47,375 nucleotides of DNA from Selenomonas sp. FOBRC6 (GCF_000286455.1 NZ_ALKG01000106.1:1-47375); one strand, 5' to 3'. Positions 34,188 to 42,918 are shown, counted from the stretch's first letter. Numbers and translations: made by a program. Notes: generated by a model not told the origin, from the sequence alone.

Positions 34188-36710
34188 ATGACCTTGTTGG
34201 AGCAGTGCCAAGTCTGGCACGAGGCGAACGAATTCACAAAGATCATCGAGGCGCTTGAGGCGCTGCCCGCAGAGGAGCGCACGCCGGAGACGGACTCCGA
34301 GCTGGCGCGCGCGTACAACAATGCAGCGGATCTCGGGCAGAGGGACTATTACGAGCGTGCAATCGAACTCCTCAAACCGCACGCGGAGCATTTCGAGGGC
34401 GATCATCTCTGGAACTTCCGCATGGGCTATGCCTACTACTATCTCGACCAGGAGGGGCGTGCCCTGCCCTACTTCGAAGCAGCGCTCGCCGCACTCCCCG
34501 GCGATGCGGACACGGAGCAGCTGATTGAGGCGTGCCGCGAACGCATTACGCTGCCGCTCTTTGTCCGTCCGTTCCGCACGCGTGTCACGGAAGCATGGAG
34601 TGCATTCGAGGAGGCGGAGGCAGACCTGCGCGCGCTGATGGACGCAGAAGATCAGGGCGAGGAGATGATCGCGCGCTGCGGCGATATCCTGCACATTGCC
34701 TTTGACGACGTATCGTTCGAGATGGGGAAAGGCGCGGAGAAATACGAGCTGATCCTCTCGCCCGAGGGGGAGCGCTGCAAACTCTTCGCGCTCGTCTATT
34801 TTGCACGCCAAGCCCCCGACTCTGTGCTGGAGCACTGGAATATCCGTGCGGGACGTGCGGCGTCCGCCGGCTTTGCACTGCGGGCGAAGGAGGACAGCGT
34901 CGAGGCAAAGGATGTCACAGTCTACTTCGAGCGCGCGGAAGAGTCGGAAGTCACGCTCACGTTCTACTGCGAAAAGCTCCTGCCGCTCCTGCAGAGGGAC
35001 GAAAACAGGGTGTGGTGGATGCTCACCCTGCTCCTCGACCAGACGCTCGGCGAGATTGCCGCCATGCGTCTTTTGCACGATCTCGATATTGTCGACACGC
35101 CGCAGGAGGGTGCGTCGGTCACGCTCGCAGAGCTGCCCGATGCCCTCCGCGCAGAGGGCCTTTCCCTCGCAAACGACGCGGAGGAATATCTCGATAACGC
35201 ATACCTTGCCTACGAGCGCGAGCCTGACACTGGCTCTGAGCTCACTTGGCGTGACGATATCTATACGGGGCTCATACGCCTGCCCTCCGCGATCAGCACC
35301 TATCTGTCCGGCGACCCGAAACTCGTGGACGACTACCATGCAGACGGGATTGTGGCGGGCTTTATCGCCTATCCGCTGATGGGCGCGCTCGACGGTGACG
35401 CACAGGCTATCCTCGATTTCCGCGACGATCTTATCACGGCGGTCACGAAGGCTGCGGACGGGGATGCCTTTTGCCTCCTCGGCGGCGCGACGGGGACGGA
35501 GGTCGGCTATCTGGACTTCCTCGCGTGGGATGCGCAGGCGGTACTGGATGCGGCAAAGGCGCACCTCGAGCAAAGTGAGCTGCCTTGGGCGGTCTTCCAC
35601 TCCTTCCGCCGCGATGCACAGCCTGTTACCCTGTTTGACCGAACAGAGGACGAGAGCGAAAAGAATGCGAGCACGCCCGCAAAGTCCCTGCTCTCCCCCG
35701 CCGCAGTCAGGAAGCTCGAAGCGATGGACGAGGGTTCGAGCGGCTATTTCTACAAGATGCTGAACTATCTCGACGGCTACATCCGCAACGGCGTCATCAA
35801 GGGAAATTTCACGCGCGAGGAGGCGCTCGCCGATCTTCAAATCGCCCTCTGGTATGCCTATGCGTGCAACAACATCGACGACTATGCGTACTACTACCAG
35901 AGCACAATGTATCTGGCAGCGGCGGAGGCGAATGCGCATGGCTGCGGTACGTACTACTACCGCTATGCCGTAGCGCTCATGTATTGTGGGCAGCTGGATG
36001 ATGCACTGCGCTATGCCGAGCAGGGCGCACGCGAGGAGCCGGACTATCCGTGGATCTATCTGGAGCTCGGCAAACTCCGCGCGCATTTCAGCGACCGAGA
36101 AGGGGCGCTCGATGCGGTGGCTAAGGGGCTTGCGCTTGTGCCTGACGATCACGAATTCCTCACGCTCGAGCGCGAGATTCACGCGGGCGCAACGATTGAG
36201 GAGATGTGCTACCACTGGATCGATCCCGACTTTGACCGCGAACTGCAAGAAGCGACGGCTGAGGGAGAGGAGCTCGCACCGCACCCAACCGTAGATGCGA
36301 CGGAGGATATGTACGAGAAGCAGCGCGTCATCGCGTGCATCCGCGTGAACGAAGCGGGGCTTGCCTATTTCCGCCAGCTCTTCCGCCCCGACCCGCAGGA
36401 CTATGAGAAGAACGCACCCTATTGCAGCTTCCACTATCCCGTCGGCGACACGCAGGTGCAGCTCGTCTTTCGCATGAACGAGGCAGGGCTCTCAAAGCGC
36501 GATCCCGCATGGCTGCGCACGCAGAAGACACGCCTCGACGACGGGCACTGGGCGAGCCGCACGGACGAGCAGGGCACGGGCGTTCTCACCGCCGTGCATT
36601 TCGAGCTCGACAACAGTGTCACACTCGTGTATCAATACCCGTGGCAGGAGAATCCCGTCTACATCCCGCTCGATGAGGACGGCAACCCGAAAGATGAGGC
36701 GGAGGAGTAA
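34188..36710 (+). CDS. Large TPR-containing protein, unknown function
   Basis: An 840-residue cytosolic protein, strongly acidic, rich in Glu and Asp. TPR-like helices occur at the N-terminus (about 1-120, with FRMGYAYYYLDQEGRALPYF) and near 575-700 (YRYAVALMYCGQLDDALRYA and YLELGKLRAHFSDREGALD). Between them are two alpha/beta regions without a recognised family, and the last 90 residues form a beta-rich domain (PYCSFHYPVGDTQVQLVF). It lies 13 bp after the SUFU/DUF4253 gene, with GAAAGG as ribosome site, and is the last gene of the operon. A scaffolding or inhibitory role is inference from TPR content and neighbours. Confidence 0.75.
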   Translation: MTLLEQCQVWHEANEFTKIIEALEALPAEERTPETDSELARAYNNAADLGQRDYYERAIELLKPHAEHFEGDHLWNFRMGYAYYYLDQEGRALPYFEAALAALPGDADTEQLIEACRERITLPLFVRPFRTRVTEAWSAFEEAEADLRALMDAEDQGEEMIARCGDILHIAFDDVSFEMGKGAEKYELILSPEGERCKLFALVYFARQAPDSVLEHWNIRAGRAASAGFALRAKEDSVEAKDVTVYFERAEESEVTLTFYCEKLLPLLQRDENRVWWMLTLLLDQTLGEIAAMRLLHDLDIVDTPQEGASVTLAELPDALRAEGLSLANDAEEYLDNAYLAYEREPDTGSELTWRDDIYTGLIRLPSAISTYLSGDPKLVDDYHADGIVAGFIAYPLMGALDGDAQAILDFRDDLITAVTKAADGDAFCLLGGATGTEVGYLDFLAWDAQAVLDAAKAHLEQSELPWAVFHSFRRDAQPVTLFDRTEDESEKNASTPAKSLLSPAAVRKLEAMDEGSSGYFYKMLNYLDGYIRNGVIKGNFTREEALADLQIALWYAYACNNIDDYAYYYQSTMYLAAAEANAHGCGTYYYRYAVALMYCGQLDDALRYAEQGAREEPDYPWIYLELGKLRAHFSDREGALDAVAKGLALVPDDHEFLTLEREIHAGATIEEMCYHWIDPDFDRELQEATAEGEELAPHPTVDATEDMYEKQRVIACIRVNEAGLAYFRQLFRPDPQDYEKNAPYCSFHYPVGDTQVQLVFRMNEAGLSKRDPAWLRTQKTRLDDGHWASRTDEQGTGVLTAVHFELDNSVTLVYQYPWQENPVYIPLDEDGNPKDEAEE

Positions 36711-36723
36711 ATAACATCATACA

Positions 36724-36748
36724 AAAAGGCGGCATAAAGCCGCCTTTT
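36724..36748. terminator. Bidirectional terminator
   Basis: A perfect 10-bp stem (36724-36733 with 36739-36748, loop of 5) with A4/T4 outer ends between the convergent TPR and LUD genes. Confidence 0.85.
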
Positions 36749-36778
36749 CTTGTGTCCAATGTGTTGATTTTTCTGCTT

Positions 36779-37414
36779 TTACAGCCCCAATTCCTCCTCG
36801 ATCAGCACCAACTCCATCGGACGGTAGCTCATCTTCTTGTAGTGAATTGTGAGGGCGTTGCAGATGCGTTCGAGTGCCGCGCAGTCGTAGCAGCGCGTAC
36901 CATCCTTTGCGCAGGGCGTCTTCTTCCCCTTGCGGTGTGCATTGCGCGGGGCGGCAATCTCGTGGATGCGCGCAATCCCCGCCTCGATGTCGGGGACGAG
37001 CTTATTGACGCCGACGACGAAGTAGGTCTTTTCGTGTCCGAAGAGCGAACCTGCGACACGGTTGCCCGCACCATCCATGTTGAGAATCTGCCCCTCTTCC
37101 GTGATGGCGTTCGCCGAAAGCAGGAACACGTCCGTCATCAGTGCCTCGCGCCCGGCAGCAAGAAATGCCTCAATGCCGCCCTCGTGCCCCGCACGCGGCG
37201 GGTCAATGACCTCGTTGTGCTCACTCAGCCGCTCGTAAAGGGAGAGTGCGCGCAGCGTTTCGGAGTCGCCGAAGCCGACACGCTTGCCGCGGATCTCGCG
37301 GGCGAGATAGTCCGCTGCAGCCGTGCGCTCTGCGAAGCGTGCGACATCGTAGCGATTCCTCTGGAACGCCGCGAGGGTGCGCACAATGCGCTCCTCGTAT
37401 TGCGTGTCAGACAT
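36779..37414 (-). CDS. LUD-domain protein (lactate utilisation LutC/YkgG-like)
   Basis: A 211-residue LUD-domain (DUF162) protein. It has VGFGDSETLRALSLYERL, the LLSANAITEEGQILNMDGAGNR stretch characteristic of the family, and a C-terminal Cys-containing tail (Cys at CAKDGTRCYDC and ICNALT). LUD proteins such as LutC take part in lactate oxidation, but many single-gene members are uncharacterised. LutA and LutB partners are absent here. The ATG at 37414 has a GAAGGAGGG site. It follows the second mqnE by 38 bp and probably shares its transcript. Confidence 0.85.
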   Translation of the reverse strand: MSDTQYEERIVRTLAAFQRNRYDVARFAERTAAADYLAREIRGKRVGFGDSETLRALSLYERLSEHNEVIDPPRAGHEGGIEAFLAAGREALMTDVFLLSANAITEEGQILNMDGAGNRVAGSLFGHEKTYFVVGVNKLVPDIEAGIARIHEIAAPRNAHRKGKKTPCAKDGTRCYDCAALERICNALTIHYKKMSYRPMELVLIEEELGL

Positions 37415-37452
37415 TGCCCTTCCTCCTTCGCTCGGGACATATTGGCAGAACC

Positions 37453-38538
37453 TCAATACGTCTCAATAATATTGAAGTTCGAGTCACACGCAGCGGGCGT
37501 GCGCCCGATCTCGCGGATGACGCGGATGATGTGATCCTCCGAGAGGGCGCGGGGACTCTTCGCGCCCGCATCGTGCAGGATTGTCTCCTTGTGCACCGTG
37601 CCGTCGATATCGTTCGCACCGAAGCACAGCGCGACCTGCGCCACGGGGACGGTCAGCATCACCCAGTACGCCTTGATGTTCTTGAAGTTGTCGAGCATCA
37701 GACGCGAAATCGCAATCGTGCGGAGATCGTCCCACATCGACGTCTGCCGCACCGTCCGCCCCAGCTCCGTATTCGACGGCAGGAACGGGAACGGGATGAA
37801 CGTCTGAAAGCCGCCCGTCTCGTCTTGGAGGTTGCGCAGACGCATCATGTGCTCCACGCGTTCCTCGTGCGTCTCGATGTGTCCGTAGAGCATCGACGCA
37901 TTCGTCTTGATCCCAAGTGCATGCGCCGTACGGTGCGTTTCGAGCCACTCATCCGCCGTTGCCTTGTTTGGACAAAGTTCGCCGCGCACGCGGTCGGTCA
38001 GAATCTCCGCGCCGCCGCCCGCAATCGACTGCAGCCCCGCCTCACGCAGGCGCACGAGCACATCGTGTACCGTGAGACCCGAACTCTTTGCAAAATGCGT
38101 GATCTCCACACCCGTAAAGCCCTTCAGATAGAGCGTAGGAAATACCTCATGCAGAGCTTTCAGCCGCCCCAAATAGTCCTCGAACGTCCAATCCGGATGC
38201 AGCCCGCTCACCACATGCAGTCCCGCCAGATGCGGATCACGCATCGCATCCGCAACGTGCGCCACCGCATCCTCCACGCTCATCTCATATGCGCCCTTGT
38301 CCTCGGCGTCGCGTCCGAACGCGCAGAACTTGCAGTGTGCGAGGCAGATATTCGTGAGATTCACATGGCAGTTCACATTGTAGTAAACGATATCGCCGCA
38401 TTTCTCCCGCCGCACACGATCGGCAAGTGCACCGATCCATGCGATGTCATGGCACGCAAAGAGCCGCAGCCCATCCTCACGCGTCAGTCGCTCGCCGCAC
38501 TCGATTTTTTTCTCAATATCCAAGTATTCGCTGTGCAA
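37453..38538 (-). CDS. Aminofutalosine synthase-like radical SAM enzyme, copy 2
   Basis: A 361-residue MqnE-family protein. The cluster motif is CLAHCKFCAF (Cys-x3-Cys-x2-Cys), followed by HVVSGLHPDWTFEDYL, GGGAEILTDRVRGE and ASMLYGHIETHEERVEHMM, closely matching MqnE. The TTG at 38538 was chosen because TTTTAGGAGA precedes it; the longer ATG reading from 38604 has no ribosome site. The active-site cysteines are intact, so it is likely functional. Either this copy or the one at 27822-28919 may have a different substrate or be conditionally used. It is followed by the LUD gene. Confidence 0.85.
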   Translation of the reverse strand: MHSEYLDIEKKIECGERLTREDGLRLFACHDIAWIGALADRVRREKCGDIVYYNVNCHVNLTNICLAHCKFCAFGRDAEDKGAYEMSVEDAVAHVADAMRDPHLAGLHVVSGLHPDWTFEDYLGRLKALHEVFPTLYLKGFTGVEITHFAKSSGLTVHDVLVRLREAGLQSIAGGGAEILTDRVRGELCPNKATADEWLETHRTAHALGIKTNASMLYGHIETHEERVEHMMRLRNLQDETGGFQTFIPFPFLPSNTELGRTVRQTSMWDDLRTIAISRLMLDNFKNIKAYWVMLTVPVAQVALCFGANDIDGTVHKETILHDAGAKSPRALSEDHIIRVIREIGRTPAACDSNFNIIETY

Positions 38539-38619
38539 TCGTTCGTCTCCTAAAATAGATAGTTTGATTGAAAATTCGACGCAGAGCGGCGAAACTCCTG
38601 CCAATCCCCCACGGCAAAC

Positions 38620-38650
38620 AAAAAGACTGCCACACTAACATGCAGCAGCC
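38620..38650 (-). terminator. Probable terminator after the cyclase-family gene
   Basis: On the minus strand a modest stem (38650-38645 with 38630-38625, one G-T pair, long loop) is followed by T5. It lies between the cyclase-family stop and mqnE copy 2. Confidence 0.45.
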
Positions 38651-38661
38651 TCGCACCTATT

Positions 38662-39429
38662 TTACTTCTTCGGCGTAATTGCAATCACGCGTGCGGGCAG
38701 CCCCGTCGCGCCCTCAATGTTCGGCCACGCGACGAAGAGCAGCGCGCCCGCAGGTGCAACGCGGTCAAGATTCGTCAGCACCTCGACCTGCAGCTTCCCC
38801 TTGTCAAGGATATAGCGCTCGCACGCGAGGTCGCCCGCTTTTGCTGCCTCGACGGAGGCATCTGTGTCCAGCGTCTCATGCCCGCTCGCCGCTGCATTGC
38901 GCGTCTCATAGATATACTTCAGCGCATCCATCGACCAGCCTGGGAAGTTCTCACTGCCGTCCTCTGCAACCCCAGAGATCGCGTCCATATCCGGCCAATG
39001 TTTGCTCCACCCCGTATAGAGCGCAACAAACGCACCGTCCGGAATCGCACCGTACTTCTCCTCGTATGCCTTGATGTCCTCGACCGTCACGGCATAGTGC
39101 ACGTCCTTCGCCACCTGCGCCGTCACGTCGATCACGCACAGCGGATAGAGCATATGCTGCGCTCCGTAGGACTCGGCGAGCGGACGATTGCGGACGAAAT
39201 GCCCCGGAAAGTCGATGTGCGTTCCAAACTGCCCGGGGAACTTGAATGTCTGGATCAGGCAGTCGAGCATCGGATTGCCCCAGTCAAAACAGGTTTTGCC
39301 GAGCTCCACAGAGCCCTCGGGAATCCCCGCCCAAAACGGGCTGTCATTGTTCAGCGGATGCGTCAGATCCACCCACTCATACGCGTCGGACTTCAGCTCG
39401 TCCAGAACATTCCACAGATGATATGCCAT
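38662..39429 (-). CDS. Cyclase family protein (kynurenine formamidase-like metal hydrolase)
   Basis: A 255-residue member of the cyclase/KynB-like family. The metal-binding motif is FGTHIDFPGHF (His-x-Gly-Thr-His-x-Asp pattern), with WVDLTHPLNNDSP near the N-terminus and HETLDTDAS as the later active-site region. Members hydrolyse amides, lactones or isatin-type rings; the substrate here is unknown. A GGAGATGGGG site precedes the ATG. Its promoter is back-to-back with that of the candidate ncRNA. Confidence 0.85.
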   Translation of the reverse strand: MAYHLWNVLDELKSDAYEWVDLTHPLNNDSPFWAGIPEGSVELGKTCFDWGNPMLDCLIQTFKFPGQFGTHIDFPGHFVRNRPLAESYGAQHMLYPLCVIDVTAQVAKDVHYAVTVEDIKAYEEKYGAIPDGAFVALYTGWSKHWPDMDAISGVAEDGSENFPGWSMDALKYIYETRNAAASGHETLDTDASVEAAKAGDLACERYILDKGKLQVEVLTNLDRVAPAGALLFVAWPNIEGATGLPARVIAITPKK

Positions 39430-39468
39430 ATCCCCATCTCCTTTATTTCATATCAAAAATATATGTTT

Positions 39469-39497
39469 ATCCTATGACAAAACGCAGCATTTGTCAA
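39469..39497 (-). promoter_or_regulatory. Promoter of the cyclase-family gene
   Basis: On the minus strand: perfect TTGACA (39497-39492), 17 bp, then TAGGAT (39474-39469). Confidence 0.75.
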
Positions 39498-39530
39498 TCC
39501 TCGTAAAATAAAGTTTTTCTCAGTATGGTA

Positions 39531-39559
39531 TTGACAATCTTCTGATTTTTGACTATACT
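39531..39559 (+). promoter_or_regulatory. Near-consensus promoter of the candidate ncRNA
   Basis: Perfect TTGACA (39531-39536), exactly 17 bp, then TATACT (39554-39559). Transcription would begin near 39566. One of the strongest promoters in the window, yet no gene follows it for 700 bases. Confidence 0.85.
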
Positions 39560-39565
39560 AAAGAC

Positions 39566-40136
39566 AGTTAAGGAGGATTCGTAGCAGCCTGATTCAGGAC
39601 AGGCAGCGTCCATACGATCCGTAAGCGTGTGGGCAGAGTTCTCCGGAGTTTCCACAGTGTTGACCGACGGTTGTTGGAGAGGGATTACGGCGGTGCAGCT
39701 TCGCTGGCTGAGCGGAGCCGGCACGGCCGGAGTTCCCCGACGGACTGGGAGGAGATTCCGATGGGTCATTGAGTGGCCGCAGGGTTGTCCGCACGAGTGC
39801 ACAGTATTCCAGCACGTGATGGGAAGAGGTGCCGAGCGAAGGTGCGGCAGGAGGATGCGGCAGCCCGCAGAGGACGGGCGCAGGGGCGTACAGGACGCAC
39901 AGCAGAGATCGTTTTCCCACGAGTGGAGTCGTGGAGCGTGCGCCATTGTATGTCGAGGTAGTTTCTCAGCGTTTTGTTTTTCAGCGTTTTCGAGGAAAGT
40001 TCCACTCTGCAAGCTAGCGGTAGAGAGGAACGAAGCAAAGATCGTTTGGATGCAAGAGAGTTACCTATCACTTCCCGTATTTTCCTCATGACCGCCGACA
40101 GGTGACGAGAAAGCCTGTCGGCGGTTTTGTTTTGTC
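39566..40136 (+). ncRNA. Candidate large structured non-coding RNA (about 570 nt)
   Basis: The gene-free region between the cyclase-family gene and the OPT transporter has its own strong promoter and a strong terminator in the same orientation. The transcript is rich in local hairpins: CCGGC/GCCGG around 39718-39730, TGCGG/CCGCA around 39856-39869, GCGT/ACGC around 39886-39898, CCACGA/TCGTGG at 39918-39935, and GTTCC/GGAAC enclosing CTCTGC/GGTAGAG between 39999 and 40031. A GAGGAAAGTTCC segment near 39991 recalls RNase P conserved region I, but no other RNase P region is present. A ribosome-site-like AAGGAGG near the 5' end is not followed by a start codon at a usable distance. Known giant bacterial RNAs of similar size (OLE, ROOL, GOLLD) are possible relatives; I cannot assign a class. 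Confidence 0.65.
40091..40136 (+). terminator. Strong terminator of the candidate ncRNA
   Basis: A perfect 12-bp stem (40091-40102 with 40114-40125, loop of 11) followed by TTTGTTTTG. Confidence 0.88.
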
Positions 40137-40185
40137 CAGAGTTTTTATTTTTCGCAAATTTTCTGTATACATAAGAATCTGTGAT

Positions 40186-40213
40186 TTTACATTCCAGATT
40201 TCTATGCTATAAT
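40186..40213 (+). promoter_or_regulatory. Promoter of the OPT transporter gene
   Basis: TTTACA (40186-40191), a 16-bp spacer ending TGC (extended -10) and a perfect TATAAT (40208-40213). Confidence 0.75.
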
Positions 40214-40262
40214 ACTGATGTTATTTTTCAATTTACCGAAGAAAAGGATAGGTGGTTATCGC

Positions 40263-42290
40263 ATGAAAGATTCGCAGAACGAGTTCATGCAGCACGAACT
40301 TCGGCTCCCTGAGCTGACCGTGCGCGGCATGCTGCTCGGCGCGATCCTCACGATCATCTTCACTGCCTCGAACGTCTACCTCGGTCTCAAGGTAGGTCTG
40401 ACGTTCTCGTCCGCGATTCCGGCGGCGGTCATCTCGATGGCAGTGCTCAAGATGGCAAAGGACGCGAACATCCTCGAGAACAACATGGTGCAGACACAGG
40501 CATCGGCGGCGGGAACGCTGTCCGCCATCATCTTCATCATCCCGGGTATGCTCATGATTGGCTACTGGCAGGGCTTCGAGTTCTGGCAGACGCTCGTCGT
40601 CTCGGCGTGCGGCGGCTGTCTGGGCGTTCTCTTTACGATTCCCCTGCGCCGCGCAATGGTCGTGCACAGTGACCTCGCCTACCCCGAGGGTGTTGCCGCT
40701 GCTGAGATTCTAAAGGTCGGCAGCCACACAAAGGAGGACGGCAAGTCAGACTCAGGTCTGAAGGAAATCCTCGCAGGCAGTGCCGTCGCGGGCATCATCG
40801 CATTCCTCACGAACGGCCTGCAGGTGCTCGGCAGCTCGCTCTCGGCGTGGTTCCACGTCGGCCGCGGCATGACCCAACTGCCGCTCGGCTATTCCACCGC
40901 GCTCGTGGGTGCGGGCTACCTCATCGGCATTGCAAGTGGACTTGCCATGCTGGTGGGTATCGGCATCGCATGGGCGGGCTTCGTCCCCTACTTCACCATG
41001 ACGGAGGTTCTGCCCGACGGCATGACCCTCCAGAAATTTGCAGGAGCCGTCTATCAGCAGAAGGTGCGTCTCATCGGCGCGGGCGCGATGGGCGTCGCCG
41101 CGATCTGGACGCTCATCACCCTCGCCCGCCCCGTCATCGACGGCGTAAAGGAATCCATCGCAGGCGCGCGTGCGGATGATGCGGAAAAGGGTCTCCACCG
41201 CATGGACATCGACATGACGATGAAGAGCATTGCACTTGTCTTCGGCGTGACGGTCATCGGACTCCTCGCGATCTTCTACGTCTTTGTCAGCCCCGAGAAC
41301 ATCCCACCGAGCCAGAAGCTCATCTTCACCATCGTTGGCGTCGGTGTCGCCGTGCTCATGGGCTTCTTCGTGGCTGCTGCCTGTGCCTACATGGCAGGGC
41401 TTGTCGGCACATCCTCGAGCCCGATCTCGGGCATCGGCATCCTCGGCATCATCGTCGCCTCGCTCGTCATGTACTCGCTGTGCGCCTCGTTCGGCATCTT
41501 CGATATGCCCGGCGGCGAGAAGTTTGCGACGGCGACCGCCATCTTTACGACCTCGATCATCCTCGCGATTGCGTGTATCTCGAACGACAATATGCAGGAT
41601 CTCAAGACGGGCTGGCTCGTCGGCGCAACGCCCTGGCGTCAGCAGGTCGCGCTGCTCATCGGCTGCGTGGTCGGCGCGCTCGTCATCGCCCCCGTGCTGA
41701 ACCTCCTCTATGAGGCGTACGGCTTCCCCGGCGCAATGCCACGCGAGGGCATGGATCCGGCACAGGCGCTCTCCGCGCCGCAGGCAGTGCTCATGACGAC
41801 GATTGCACAGGGCATCTTCTCGAGCAAACTCGCGTGGGAGTACATCTACATCGGCATCGGTGTTGGCATTGTACTCGTCCTCATCGACCTCTTCCTCAAG
41901 CGCACGACGCGCAATCTCTGCCTGCCGCCGCTCGCCGTCGGCATGGGCATCTACCTCCCGCCCGTCATTCAGACGCCGCTCGTCGTCGGCGCAATCCTCG
42001 GCTACTTCCTCAACCGCCATCTGCGCAAGACAGGCGGCGCGGAGGCTGAGGCAACGGGACTCAGGCGCGGCACGCTCTTCGCCTCTGGACTGATTGTCGG
42101 CGAATCCATCGTCGGCGTCCTGCTCGCCGGACTCATCGTCCTCTCCGTCTCGAACGGCGGCGACGAGAACCCGCTCGCCATGGTCGGCAGCGACTTCGCC
42201 GACACCGCCGAGATGCTCGGCCTCATCGTCTTCCTTGCCATCCTCGCCCTCTTCAGCAAGGTGGTACTGAGCGGGAAGAAATCCTCGTAA
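40263..42290 (+). CDS. OPT family oligopeptide transporter
   Basis: A 675-residue polytopic membrane protein with about 14-16 helices. Family features: LTVRGMLLGAILTIIFTASNVYLGLKVGLT at the N-terminus (read as two shorter motifs, LTVRGMLLG and NVYLGLKVGLTF), AYPEGVAAAEIL, and SNDNMQDLKTGWLVGATPWRQ. It imports oligopeptides or peptide-like metal chelates, probably with protons. The ATG at 40263 was chosen after a GGATAGGTGG site; an in-frame ATG at 40218 has no good site and overlaps the leader. It is transcribed alone and followed by a terminator. Confidence 0.9.
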   Translation: MKDSQNEFMQHELRLPELTVRGMLLGAILTIIFTASNVYLGLKVGLTFSSAIPAAVISMAVLKMAKDANILENNMVQTQASAAGTLSAIIFIIPGMLMIGYWQGFEFWQTLVVSACGGCLGVLFTIPLRRAMVVHSDLAYPEGVAAAEILKVGSHTKEDGKSDSGLKEILAGSAVAGIIAFLTNGLQVLGSSLSAWFHVGRGMTQLPLGYSTALVGAGYLIGIASGLAMLVGIGIAWAGFVPYFTMTEVLPDGMTLQKFAGAVYQQKVRLIGAGAMGVAAIWTLITLARPVIDGVKESIAGARADDAEKGLHRMDIDMTMKSIALVFGVTVIGLLAIFYVFVSPENIPPSQKLIFTIVGVGVAVLMGFFVAAACAYMAGLVGTSSSPISGIGILGIIVASLVMYSLCASFGIFDMPGGEKFATATAIFTTSIILAIACISNDNMQDLKTGWLVGATPWRQQVALLIGCVVGALVIAPVLNLLYEAYGFPGAMPREGMDPAQALSAPQAVLMTTIAQGIFSSKLAWEYIYIGIGVGIVLVLIDLFLKRTTRNLCLPPLAVGMGIYLPPVIQTPLVVGAILGYFLNRHLRKTGGAEAEATGLRRGTLFASGLIVGESIVGVLLAGLIVLSVSNGGDENPLAMVGSDFADTAEMLGLIVFLAILALFSKVVLSGKKSS

Positions 42291-42303
42291 TCACACGCTA
42301 AAC

Positions 42304-42335
42304 ACGTCGGCAGCATCCTGCCGGCGTATTTATAT
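42304..42335 (+). terminator. Terminator of the OPT gene
   Basis: A 10-bp stem with one G-T pair (42304-42313 with 42318-42327, CATC loop) followed by a T-rich tract. Confidence 0.7.
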
Positions 42336-42336
42336 G

Positions 42337-42365
42337 TTCAAAATGCCACGGTTCTGTGATACAAT
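42337..42365 (+). promoter_or_regulatory. Probable promoter of the small secreted protein gene
   Basis: TTCAAA (42337-42342), 17 bp, then TACAAT (42360-42365). Confidence 0.55.
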
Positions 42366-42416
42366 ACGGTCACAGATCAAACTTTCGTCCTAGTCACAAA
42401 CAACAAAGGAGGTTGT

Positions 42417-42899
42417 ATGCGTCAAATACTTTGTACGCTCTGCGCCGTGTTCGCTCTCCTCTGCCTCGCCTCTGTGGCGCAGGTCAGCGCCGCGCCCGCA
42501 CCCGCACTCACGCAGGTTGTACCCGTCGCGCTCCGCGCGGAGGAGACCGTATGGATCCCTGCTGAGGAGGCGTACCCGAACCGTCTGCCCGAGGGCGTGG
42601 TCTTTCGTGGAGAGCACCTCTATATGAAGACCCGCTTCATCGGCTACCCCGCGTGGAATCTGCTGACGTATCGGAGCGGGTCGGAGACGGGGCGCGACCT
42701 CTCCTATACCGAGGTGGAGCGCAGACCACTCACAGACAGCACACGCATCATCATCGGCTACGAGCAGACGGTTATGATCCCATTTGCAGAGCTCGGCACG
42801 GGCGAAGTCGACCTCTGCGTTGCGGCAGCCGATGCGGGGAGCGGCGCGCCGAGATACGCCTACGTCCGCGGGATACGGACGGAAAAAGCACCACAGTAA
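42417..42899 (+). CDS. Small secreted protein, unknown function
   Basis: A 160-residue protein with a signal peptide (about residues 1-25, AQVSA). The mature part is beta-rich with conserved aromatic residues (YMKTRFIGYPAWNLLTYR). No named family was recognised. AAAGGAGG lies 4 bases before the ATG. It precedes the flavin split-barrel gene by 19 bp and probably shares its transcript. Confidence 0.75.
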   Translation: MRQILCTLCAVFALLCLASVAQVSAAPAPALTQVVPVALRAEETVWIPAEEAYPNRLPEGVVFRGEHLYMKTRFIGYPAWNLLTYRSGSETGRDLSYTEVERRPLTDSTRIIIGYEQTVMIPFAELGTGEVDLCVAAADAGSGAPRYAYVRGIRTEKAPQ

Positions 42900-42918
42900 G
42901 GAAACAGAGGGAAGAGAA

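Noticed and set aside
32183-34321. 712-codon minus-strand frame opposite the SUFU/DUF4253 gene
   Set aside because: The plus strand encodes recognisable SUFU and DUF4253 motifs; this frame encodes none.
34086-36434. 782-codon minus-strand frame opposite the TPR gene
   Set aside because: It is the antisense shadow of a GC-rich gene: no ribosome site, no domain pattern, whereas the plus-strand frame has TPR motifs.
39991-40002. GAGGAAAGTTCC resembling RNase P RNA conserved region I
   Set aside because: None of the other conserved RNase P regions could be found at the right spacing, so this is not RNase P RNA.
39627-40091. 154-codon open frame across the candidate ncRNA region
   Set aside because: It starts at a GTG without a ribosome site, its product is Arg/Gly/Cys-rich with no domain pattern, and the opposite strand is equally open; the hairpins explain the region better.
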